Positions 12,508 through 17,862 of a stretch of 17,862 bases of DNA are shown here, piece by piece; within the stretch, counting starts at the first letter, position 1; the number at the start of each line of letters is the position of its first letter. Both the position numbers and the translations under genes were made by a program. Origin of the DNA: JASLCR01 sp046462475 (GTDB lineage Bacteria > Patescibacteriota > Saccharimonadia > Saccharimonadales > Saccharimonadaceae); NCBI GenBank assembly GCA_046462475.1, contig JBKGVB010000013.1, positions 1 to 17,862 of the forward strand, read 5' to 3'. The notes under the pieces were generated by a model. It ran no database searches. It saw only the letters and a program-made list of their open reading frames with translations, and was not told the DNA's origin.

Positions 12508-13722
12508 CTATTTTACCCCTAGTTGCCCGAATGCCGCATCAAGCTGCGGATCCTTGCCAGCATTTATATCGCTCTGCGTCATCTTTACGACACTATTGGG
12601 CACCAGTCCCTTGCTGCCAACATTCTTGCCATTTGGCGTATACCAATGTGCGACCGTTACCTTTAGCTCTGCTCCGCCAGATAAAGTAATAATCTGCTGC
12701 ACGCTCCCCTTTCCATAGGTAGTTTCACCAAGCAGCGTCGCTTTGTGATTATCACGCAAGGCCGCTGAGACAATCTCACTCGCACTGGCGGTATCTCTGT
12801 CGACCAAAACAACTGTCTTGAGCTTCCCAAGCAGCGGATTGCCATTTGCATAGCTCTTGCGAATCGTCTGTCCGTGCTCACGCTGGCTCACAACAAGCTG
12901 ATCGCTCGTCAACCACAGACTCGCCACATCTATTGCCGTATCAATATAGCCACCACCGTCACCTCGAAGATCAAGTACAATACCTCTTACATGCTGATTC
13001 ACTAAATCCTGTGCCGCTTTGCGCGCCAATACTCCAGTTTGGTCATCAAATCGACTGATCGTCATGACGCCAATGCCATTCTTTACCTCTGATGTAACAC
13101 TTGGATTATTTATGACAGCGCGCGTAAGATCATACGTCTTATCTTGCCCGCCTCTCTGGACCACCAGGCGCAGTGTCGTGCCGGCTTTGCCGCGGATCTT
13201 TGATGCTGTTTTATCAGCGGTCCACCCTTTGGCTACTTCTCCGTTTACTGAAATAATGACGTCTTTTGCCTGCAAGCCCGCAGCTTCTGCTGGATTATTT
13301 GGCAGGAGTTTCGAAATAATCGGCTGACCATTCCGCGTAGTAATCTCAGCGCCAATTCCCGCCCCGACATCTCCGTTCAGGTCTTTTGTGAGACTATTTG
13401 CCTCATCAGCTGTTAGATATACCGTAAATTTATCACCAGCCGCCGCTACAAGCCCATGGTTAGCGCCATCAATCAATGCTTGCGTGTCGAGTTTGCCGTC
13501 ATAGTTCGCCACAAGCCGCTGATACGTTTGCTCCACACTAGATAGGTCGATCGTCTTATTGGTCGTCTTGATGCCAACAAATGGCGCCAGCGCCGTCCCG
13601 ATCACTTCAGAGCGAGTGCCGAGCACAAAGCCAACTACGAGCACTAAACACCCTGAAAAAAAGAGCATTCGTTTCGATATTGTTAATCGCTCGTCTGTTG
13701 GTTTTTTCGGCACGTTCGGCAT
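12508..13722 (-). CDS. S41 family C-terminal processing peptidase, 404 aa
   Basis: A membrane-anchored serine protease of the CtpA/CtpB type, acting outside the membrane on protein C-termini. The domain order is a cytosolic N-terminus, one hydrophobic anchor (about 17-36, SKRMLFFSGCLVLVVGFVLG), a helical region, a PDZ domain (about 112-195, with GIGAEI and PNNPAEAAGLQAKDVIISVNG), and the protease core. Catalytic Ser313 sits in DTASASEIV and catalytic Lys338 in TYGKGSVQ. Their 25-residue spacing matches known members. VLDLRGDGGGY (249-259) is the usual oxyanion-loop segment. The start is uncertain: AGGGGG directly abuts the ATG at 13722, which is too close, so a GTG three codons later would be better spaced. 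It may process wall enzymes such as the neighbouring CHAP hydrolase; that is inference from gene order. Confidence 0.93.
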   Translation of the reverse strand: MPNVPKKPTDERLTISKRMLFFSGCLVLVVGFVLGTRSEVIGTALAPFVGIKTTNKTIDLSSVEQTYQRLVANYDGKLDTQALIDGANHGLVAAAGDKFTVYLTADEANSLTKDLNGDVGAGIGAEITTRNGQPIISKLLPNNPAEAAGLQAKDVIISVNGEVAKGWTADKTASKIRGKAGTTLRLVVQRGGQDKTYDLTRAVINNPSVTSEVKNGIGVMTISRFDDQTGVLARKAAQDLVNQHVRGIVLDLRGDGGGYIDTAIDVASLWLTSDQLVVSQREHGQTIRKSYANGNPLLGKLKTVVLVDRDTASASEIVSAALRDNHKATLLGETTYGKGSVQQIITLSGGAELKVTVAHWYTPNGKNVGSKGLVPNSVVKMTQSDINAGKDPQLDAAFGQLGVK

Positions 13723-13745
13723 CCCCCTTATGTAAATCTCTATCA

Positions 13746-13751
13746 AGTATA
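13746..13751 (-). promoter_or_regulatory. Probable -10 box of the S41 protease gene
   Basis: TATACT on the minus strand, 23 bases before the ATG at 13722. It would give a leader of about 17 bases containing AGGGGG. No convincing -35 was found, so this is tentative. Confidence 0.4.
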
Positions 13752-13781
13752 CCGCACGTGAGCAAAGAGGAGTAGCTCAAT

Positions 13782-13816
13782 AAAAAAACTCGCCTCATTC
13801 TATCATGAAGCGAGTT
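13782..13816 (-). terminator. Intrinsic terminator of the CHAP hydrolase gene
   Basis: On the minus strand a 12 bp stem (13805-13816 with 13787-13798, one G-T pair) around a 6-base loop is followed by a run of seven T. It lies 23 bases after the stop at 13839. Confidence 0.9.
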
Positions 13817-13838
13817 CTTTATTTGCACAAAAGACGTA

Positions 13839-14975
13839 CTACCTAAAGTGGATAAACTGTAATCCACTAGCGCTAATCGTCATCGTGCTGTAGGTGCCGT
13901 CGTACGTGTAGTTGTACTGTGAGACGTTGATAGTTCCATCGCCATTTACTGATTCAACATACATTGCATGACCATAGTAGCCGACATTCCAGATTGCTGC
14001 ATCACCCGCTCGTGGCGTACTCGAGACAGGAATACCGTCAGCAATTGCACTACCTGGCCATTGGTTTGCATTACCGCGACCGCCCCAGTACGGCATGTGT
14101 CGTCCGCTCTGAGCTACCTTGAAGGCTACATAACTCACACATTCACGGTTATACATACCCCAGTTGTCAATCACGCTATCCTGTGGCGCATTACACCAGA
14201 CTCCTGGATAACCGCCGCCACAAGTTGCGCCATGACCAGCTGGACCAAAATGTTGCTGGTTAGCGGCAGCCTGTTCTTGCTGCAATTTCTTGATACGAGC
14301 GTTGTTCTTGCTATTGAGAGACTGGAAGGCACTTTCCTTGCCGTTCGTCTCGGCGATCAGTCGGTTCTTCTCGGCTTCTTTAGCAACGAGTGCATCGCGC
14401 TGGCTTTTCTGGTCCTTAATTGTCTGCTCAAGTGCAAGCTTTTGCTTTTCAAGAGCTGCTTTGATCTTATTGATTTCCTGAATAGTGTTCGTAACTGTCT
14501 CTTTTACCTGTGCGCGGTTTGCCTGGTCGTCGACGAAAGTTGCAATGTTATCACTACTTGCGAGTTGTTCAAGTGGCGAGATATTGCCGCTGACGTACAT
14601 ATTAGCAATCGTCTGACCCAGCAAAACCTTGTTTTGATCAAGCTTCTTCTGATTGTCGGCAATTTGCTTCTTCAGCTGCGCTTCTTTGACGAGACTCTCA
14701 TCTAACTGCCCTTGAATTACATTCCGCTGTGCAGTAAGCTTGCTGAGCGCACCTTGCAAAGTCTGCTTTTGCGACTCCAGCTGACTAATTGTATTGTTGT
14801 TCTGGCTAATCTGGTGCTTGATCGCCTGAATCTGATCGTCATACTGATCAGCGTAGGTTGGCTTACTAAACGATACCGGTGCGAGAGATGAGATCGCCAT
14901 GATTGCAGCAGCAACAATACACGCCTTGCGCGCGAAGGATTGCCTGGCAACTGGTGTGGTGGACCGTTGTTTCAT
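13839..14975 (-). CDS. Secreted coiled-coil CHAP peptidoglycan hydrolase (PcsB/CwlO-like), 378 aa
   Basis: Probable wall-cleaving partner of FtsEX. A basic N-terminus and hydrophobic stretch (about 17-35) form a signal peptide, with likely cleavage after Thr-Tyr-Ala at 42. Residues 43-240 are a long coiled coil rich in Gln, Lys and Leu, as in PcsB, EnvC and CwlO, where this part contacts FtsX and holds the enzyme off. The C-terminal CHAP domain has Cys279 in NRECVSYVAF and His336 in GHAMYVE. The third residue, commonly Glu in VSExN, is Gln353 in VSQYN. CHAP enzymes are amidases or endopeptidases; which bond is cut cannot be told. It lies directly downstream of ftsEX but has a near-consensus promoter of its own, seven bases before the ATG. 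Confidence 0.9.
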   Translation of the reverse strand: MKQRSTTPVARQSFARKACIVAAAIMAISSLAPVSFSKPTYADQYDDQIQAIKHQISQNNNTISQLESQKQTLQGALSKLTAQRNVIQGQLDESLVKEAQLKKQIADNQKKLDQNKVLLGQTIANMYVSGNISPLEQLASSDNIATFVDDQANRAQVKETVTNTIQEINKIKAALEKQKLALEQTIKDQKSQRDALVAKEAEKNRLIAETNGKESAFQSLNSKNNARIKKLQQEQAAANQQHFGPAGHGATCGGGYPGVWCNAPQDSVIDNWGMYNRECVSYVAFKVAQSGRHMPYWGGRGNANQWPGSAIADGIPVSSTPRAGDAAIWNVGYYGHAMYVESVNGDGTINVSQYNYTYDGTYSTMTISASGLQFIHFR

Positions 14976-14982
14976 TAAGAGT

Positions 14983-15012
14983 AGTGTAACATAAGCATTT
15001 TAGCGTTGTCAA
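14983..15012 (-). promoter_or_regulatory. Near-consensus leaderless promoter of the CHAP hydrolase
   Basis: On the minus strand a perfect TTGACA (15007-15012), 18 bp and TACACT (14983-14988) preceded by TGT (extended -10). Only seven bases separate the -10 from the ATG at 14975. It lies between the ftsX stop (15019-15021) and the hydrolase start, so the hydrolase can be made independently of ftsEX. Confidence 0.82.
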
Positions 15013-15018
15013 GCCTGC

Positions 15019-15996
15019 CTAAATCTTCAGGTAACGACGGGTCGCGAGAAGCGACGACAAGACGCCAATAATCGCCCCTGCTCCAATCATTGCCAGCACA
15101 ACAAATCCTATATACATCGTCATAAAGTCGATAGTCGGCTGGATCGCCACTTCGTAGCTCAATAATTTGTCTTTCGATGCATAGAGTGCGAGCATACCAA
15201 GCGTAGTCGCAATAATTGCTGCAATAAATCCATACACGACTGCCTCCACGATAAACGGCCCACGAATGAATCCACGATCAGCGCCTATCAATTTCATCAT
15301 CTGAATCTCTTCCTTGCGGTTAAAGATTGCCATACGAATAGTATTGAAGACGATGAGACTCGAGATAGCCACGAAAACAACGCTTGCGATGAGCCCTGCC
15401 CTATCAGCAAAGTCAACCCAACGCCCGATATTCTTAATAGCAGCGCGGCGCGGACCGGCGAATGATGGCTTACGACTTGGATCAATATGCGACTTTAGAG
15501 TTGAATCGGTTTTGACAAAATTATCAAGCTCGGTCGTGTCATTGATATCGACAAGATTTACATGTATCGTACCTGGAAATTCATTTGTCGCTTCATTGAG
15601 CGCCTGCAAAGTTTGAGCGTCACTACTGTTTTGCTTGGCAAATTGCTGACGAGCCTCCGCTGGCGAAGTATAGCTGACACTCTTGACTGTCTTGAGCTTA
15701 CGAATGCCCGACATAATCGTATCGACATCCGACTGAGGTGTATCTTTCTGAATATAAATTGACATATCCACCTTGCTCCGAATACTATCGACTGTTGTCT
15801 GTAAAGTGCTTCGTGCCGCGAAGGTCATGAAAATAATAAGCAACGTAATCGTCATCACTGCGGTTGCGGCAATAGTAAGCCATGCATTACGACTGAAGTT
15901 GTTGATACCATACCGTACCATACGCATAAAAGTGATCCACTGCCTTCGGCGGCGTCGCTGCAGGGCGAACGCATGTGCATCGGTTTTCTTAGCCAT
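15019..15996 (-). CDS. ftsX: Cell division protein FtsX, 325 aa
   Basis: Membrane subunit of the FtsEX complex, which passes ATP-driven shape changes of FtsE to wall hydrolases outside the cell. It has an Arg-rich cytosolic N-terminus (RRRRRQ, 14-19), TM1 about 38-60, an extracellular domain about 61-198 (SIYIQKDTPQSDVDTI in the fold expected for FtsX), and three further helices at about 199-222, 248-272 and 294-318, giving the family's four-helix layout. ELMKLIGA-type coupling is seen as IQMMKLIGADRGFIRGPF (231-248). I start at the ATG at 15996, preceded by GGGAGGAG at good spacing. In-frame ATGs farther upstream lie deep inside ftsE and lack a ribosome site. It overlaps ftsE by eight bases. 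Confidence 0.94.
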   Translation of the reverse strand: MAKKTDAHAFALQRRRRRQWITFMRMVRYGINNFSRNAWLTIAATAVMTITLLIIFMTFAARSTLQTTVDSIRSKVDMSIYIQKDTPQSDVDTIMSGIRKLKTVKSVSYTSPAEARQQFAKQNSSDAQTLQALNEATNEFPGTIHVNLVDINDTTELDNFVKTDSTLKSHIDPSRKPSFAGPRRAAIKNIGRWVDFADRAGLIASVVFVAISSLIVFNTIRMAIFNRKEEIQMMKLIGADRGFIRGPFIVEAVVYGFIAAIIATTLGMLALYASKDKLLSYEVAIQPTIDFMTMYIGFVVLAMIGAGAIIGVLSSLLATRRYLKI

Positions 15997-16690
15997 TGTT
16001 TGCTCCTCCCTGACGATAACTTCCTTGTGCTTGGTCGCTGGTAATCTTACCATGGTCAATCGTGACCACGCGGCGCTTCAGACGATTAACAATTTCGACG
16101 TTATGAGTCGTGAGAAGCACTGTTGTACCGTAGCGATTGATCTTTTCAAGCAATTTCACGATTTCCCAGCTGTGCTTAGGGTCGAGATTTCCTGTTGGCT
16201 CGTCGGCAATCAAGATCTTTGGCTGACGTACCATTGCACGTGCGATCGCAACGCGCTGTCGCTCACCACCAGATAACTGATGCGGGAAACTCTTTTCCTT
16301 GCCACTGAGGCCAACAAGTTCAATAATTCGTGGTACTGTCGCTTTTATTTCACGATTTGTCATACCCGCAATCTCGAGCGCAAAGGCAATATTCTCAAAT
16401 ACCGTGCGCTGCGGAAGTAGCTTAAAATCCTGAAAGACAACACCGATGCGGCGACGCAAAAGTGGGATATGCTTGTCCTTCAGTGTGTCATAATCAATTC
16501 CACCAACCACGATCTTACCGGTTGTTGGCTTCTCCTCACGTGTTAAGAGTTTGAGGAGTGTTGACTTTCCAGCACCAGAGGTACCAACAATAATGACGAA
16601 TTCCTTCGGCTCAACATGTAAGCTGATACGATTGAGTGCCGACTTGGTCGTCTTACCGTATGTTTTTGTTACCCTATCTAACAGAATCAT
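15989..16690 (-). CDS. ftsE: Cell division ATP-binding protein FtsE, 233 aa
   Basis: ABC ATPase partner of FtsX at the division site. Walker A is GTSGAGKST (36-44), the Q-loop Gln is Gln87 (VVFQDFKLLP, a sequence typical of FtsE), the signature is LSGGERQ (139-145), Walker B is ILIADEP with catalytic Glu164 and NLD (168-170), and the switch His is His196 (TTHN). All key residues are present, so it should be active. The last 20 or so residues (DQAQGSYRQGGANNG) are polar and poorly structured. An extended -10 lies ten bases before the ATG, so the transcript has almost no leader. It overlaps ftsX and leads the ftsE-ftsX unit. Confidence 0.97.
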   Translation of the reverse strand: MILLDRVTKTYGKTTKSALNRISLHVEPKEFVIIVGTSGAGKSTLLKLLTREEKPTTGKIVVGGIDYDTLKDKHIPLLRRRIGVVFQDFKLLPQRTVFENIAFALEIAGMTNREIKATVPRIIELVGLSGKEKSFPHQLSGGERQRVAIARAMVRQPKILIADEPTGNLDPKHSWEIVKLLEKINRYGTTVLLTTHNVEIVNRLKRRVVTIDHGKITSDQAQGSYRQGGANNG

Positions 16691-16700
16691 TACTGTTTTT

Positions 16701-16709
16701 AGTATATCA
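16701..16709 (-). promoter_or_regulatory. Extended -10 promoter of ftsEX
   Basis: TGA followed by TATACT (16701-16706) on the minus strand, ten bases before the ATG at 16690, inside the 30-base gap after prfB. No clear -35 is present. Read-through from prfB is also possible, as no terminator is seen. Confidence 0.6.
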
Positions 16710-16720
16710 TATCCGCACAG

Positions 16721-17803
16721 TTAAACACTGGCTGGTGACTCGAGGTAGGCACTCATAAAGCCATCAAGCTTACCATCAAGCACGCTCTTGGCATCTTTAT
16801 CTTCATATTTTGTACGCGTATCTTTCACGAGCGTATAGGGGTGAAGTACGTAGTTACGGATTTGGCTACCCCAGTTTGCTGACTCCCCTGCCTGAAGATC
16901 ACTGAGTTTTTCAGCATGCTGCTCGAGCTTGAGCTGCGCTAATTTTGAACGCAAAATCTTGAGCGCCGTTTCTTTATTTTGAAGCTGCGACCGTTCGTTC
17001 TGAATTGCCACTACAGTATTTGTCGGCAAATGTGTAATACGCACCGCACTGTCCGTCGTATTCACACTTTGACCACCATGACCACCAGCTCGATATACAT
17101 CAATTTTGAGCTCTTTTTCATCAAGCTCGACTTCTTCTGGTGCGTCAATCTGCGGCAAAACTTCGACAAGCGCGAATGATGTCTGACGGAGATTATCACT
17201 ATTAAACGGACTTAGACGCACAAGGCGATGCACGCCGTGCTCGCTACGTAATTTTCCATAAGCAAATGGCCCCGAAACTTCAATAACACTAGTTTTAATG
17301 CCAGCCTCTTCCCCGGTGCTTCGCTCGACATTTTTTGTGTCCATGCCAGATTTTTCAGCCCAACGTAGGTACATACGTTCCAACATTTCCGCAAAATCTT
17401 GTGCGTCCGTACCACCAACTCCGGCTGTAATACGCAATATCGCATCGTGGTTGTCATACTCCCCATCAAAGAGTAAATCTCTTTTTAGTTTGGCAAAATC
17501 CGCTTCAAAAGCCGTCACTTGGCGCTCAATTTCATCGGCAAGTGATTCGTCACCCAGTGACAATAATTCATCAAGATCGTTTACCTGTACCTGTAGTGTT
17601 TGCCACGGCTCGATCTGACTACGCAGGCTCGCTGACTTTTTACTCAAATCCTGAGCATGGTTAGGATCATTCCATACCTCTGGTACTGCAAGTTGCTCAT
17701 CGATATTTTGCAGTTCGGTAATTTTTTCATTCAGATTCAGCCGCTGCCATGCTGCATCAATATCATTTCGAAGCTGCTCGGTCCGCTTTTTAAGTGGTTG
17801 CAT
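16721..17803 (-). CDS. prfB: Peptide chain release factor 2, 360 aa
   Basis: RF2 ends translation at UAA and UGA. The stop-recognition tripeptide is Ser-Pro-Phe at 198-200 (VRLSPFN), which marks RF2 rather than RF1. The catalytic loop is GGQ at 243-245 (RAGGHGGQSVN), essential for peptide release. The length and the N-terminal helical domain are normal. In many bacteria prfB has an in-frame UGA near codon 25 and needs a +1 frameshift; here the frame is continuous, so that control is absent. An RF2 that reads UGA also agrees with UGA being a stop in this organism. The ATG at 17803 lies seven bases after TACAAT, so the mRNA is probably leaderless. Only 30 bases separate it from the divergent gene at 17834. 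Confidence 0.97.
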   Translation of the reverse strand: MQPLKKRTEQLRNDIDAAWQRLNLNEKITELQNIDEQLAVPEVWNDPNHAQDLSKKSASLRSQIEPWQTLQVQVNDLDELLSLGDESLADEIERQVTAFEADFAKLKRDLLFDGEYDNHDAILRITAGVGGTDAQDFAEMLERMYLRWAEKSGMDTKNVERSTGEEAGIKTSVIEVSGPFAYGKLRSEHGVHRLVRLSPFNSDNLRQTSFALVEVLPQIDAPEEVELDEKELKIDVYRAGGHGGQSVNTTDSAVRITHLPTNTVVAIQNERSQLQNKETALKILRSKLAQLKLEQHAEKLSDLQAGESANWGSQIRNYVLHPYTLVKDTRTKYEDKDAKSVLDGKLDGFMSAYLESPASV

Positions 17804-17827
17804 ATAGTTTATTGTAGCAGTTACACT
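17798..17827 (+). promoter_or_regulatory. Leaderless promoter of the divergent (murI-like) gene
   Basis: TTGCAT (17798-17803), 18 bp and TACACT (17822-17827), six bases before the ATG at 17834. The -35 hexamer contains the prfB start codon read on the other strand. Confidence 0.65.
17811..17819 (-). promoter_or_regulatory. Extended -10 promoter of prfB
   Basis: TGC followed by TACAAT (17811-17816) on the minus strand, seven bases before the prfB ATG. It lies five bases from the plus-strand -10 at 17822-17827, inside the spacer of that promoter, so RNA polymerase cannot occupy both at once. Confidence 0.68.
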
Positions 17828-17833
17828 AGAGCT

Positions 17834-17862
17834 ATGAAACTTGGTATCTTTGATTCTGGTCG
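17834..17862 (+). CDS. murI: Start of a gene, probably glutamate racemase (partial)
   Basis: Only nine full codons are in the window, reading MKLGIFDSG. The pattern (I/L)G(I/V)FDSG at the very N-terminus is typical of glutamate racemase MurI, where this Asp-Ser loop binds substrate. MurI makes D-glutamate for peptidoglycan. An aspartate/glutamate racemase relative is the alternative. The ATG lies six bases after TACACT and lacks a Shine-Dalgarno, matching the leaderless pattern of the window. Confidence 0.6.

Noticed and set aside
13968..14705. Long plus-strand open frame (245 codons) inside the CHAP hydrolase gene
   Set aside because: It is antisense to a gene with signal peptide, coiled coil and CHAP motifs. 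The Gln/Lys/Leu-rich coiled coil leaves few antisense stops. It has no promoter, ribosome site or recognisable domain.
15773..16276. Plus-strand open frame (167 codons) across the ftsE/ftsX junction
   Set aside because: Antisense to two clearly identified genes; the product reads as random Cys/Leu/Arg-rich sequence.
1..17862. tRNA, rRNA, CRISPR array, insertion sequence or prophage
   Set aside because: Reading both strands I found no cloverleaf, repeat-spacer pattern, transposase motif or flanking direct repeats. The TPR-like pair has no mobility gene or matching ends that I can see.

Overview
The window is a compact, almost fully coding piece of a bacterial chromosome. It uses the standard genetic code: TGA ends several genes. 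Small genes, short or overlapping junctions, a Gram-positive-style FtsEX/CHAP envelope module, no outer-membrane genes and many membrane-anchored hypotheticals fit a Candidate Phyla Radiation organism. Saccharibacteria (TM7) is my best guess, inferred from gene content and not proven by any marker here. I saw no rRNA, tRNA, CRISPR array, transposase or prophage gene.

Layout. (1) 1-712: terminator-like hairpins, a Cys-rich hypothetical (+), and a 39-residue single-helix membrane protein (+) with a good promoter, ribosome binding site and terminator. (2) 791-2454 (-): glyS and an FKBP-type prolyl isomerase, coupled by an ATGA overlap. (3) 2547-4131 (+): two unrecognised all-helical, TPR-like genes of nearly equal size, each with its own promoter, Shine-Dalgarno and terminator. 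They are GC-richer than recO and sit between recO and glyS. (4) 4184-9473 (-): a long run of flippase-like protein, xseA, xseB and a FAM173-like membrane methyltransferase; then a membrane-anchored hypothetical; then a soluble histidine kinase, a receiver-only regulator and recO. (5) 9506-11028 (+): a TRM11/TrmG10-like methyltransferase and rpmA (L27). (6) 11083-13722 (-): a helical hypothetical, a second receiver-only regulator and an S41 C-terminal processing protease. (7) 13839-17803 (-): a CHAP peptidoglycan hydrolase, ftsX, ftsE and prfB. A divergent gene, probably murI, starts at 17834.

How the genes work together. FtsE (ATPase) and FtsX (membrane partner) with the secreted coiled-coil/CHAP hydrolase form the expected FtsEX-controlled wall-cleaving unit for division. 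murI (wall precursor) and the S41 protease are envelope neighbours. xseA and xseB are the two subunits of exonuclease VII, and recO is recombinational repair. glyS, prfB, rpmA and the FKBP serve translation and folding.

The most striking feature is regulatory. Nearly every gene that begins a transcription unit has a sigma70-like -10 hexamer only 6-11 bases before its start codon, often an extended TGnTAnnnT. This predicts leaderless or near-leaderless mRNAs. Downstream genes in operons use start/stop overlaps, some with good Shine-Dalgarno sequences. Only the 39-residue protein, the two TPR-like genes and rpmA have clear leaders with ribosome binding sites. Two divergent gene pairs are each driven from a 30-32 bp intergenic region holding two back-to-back -10 boxes.
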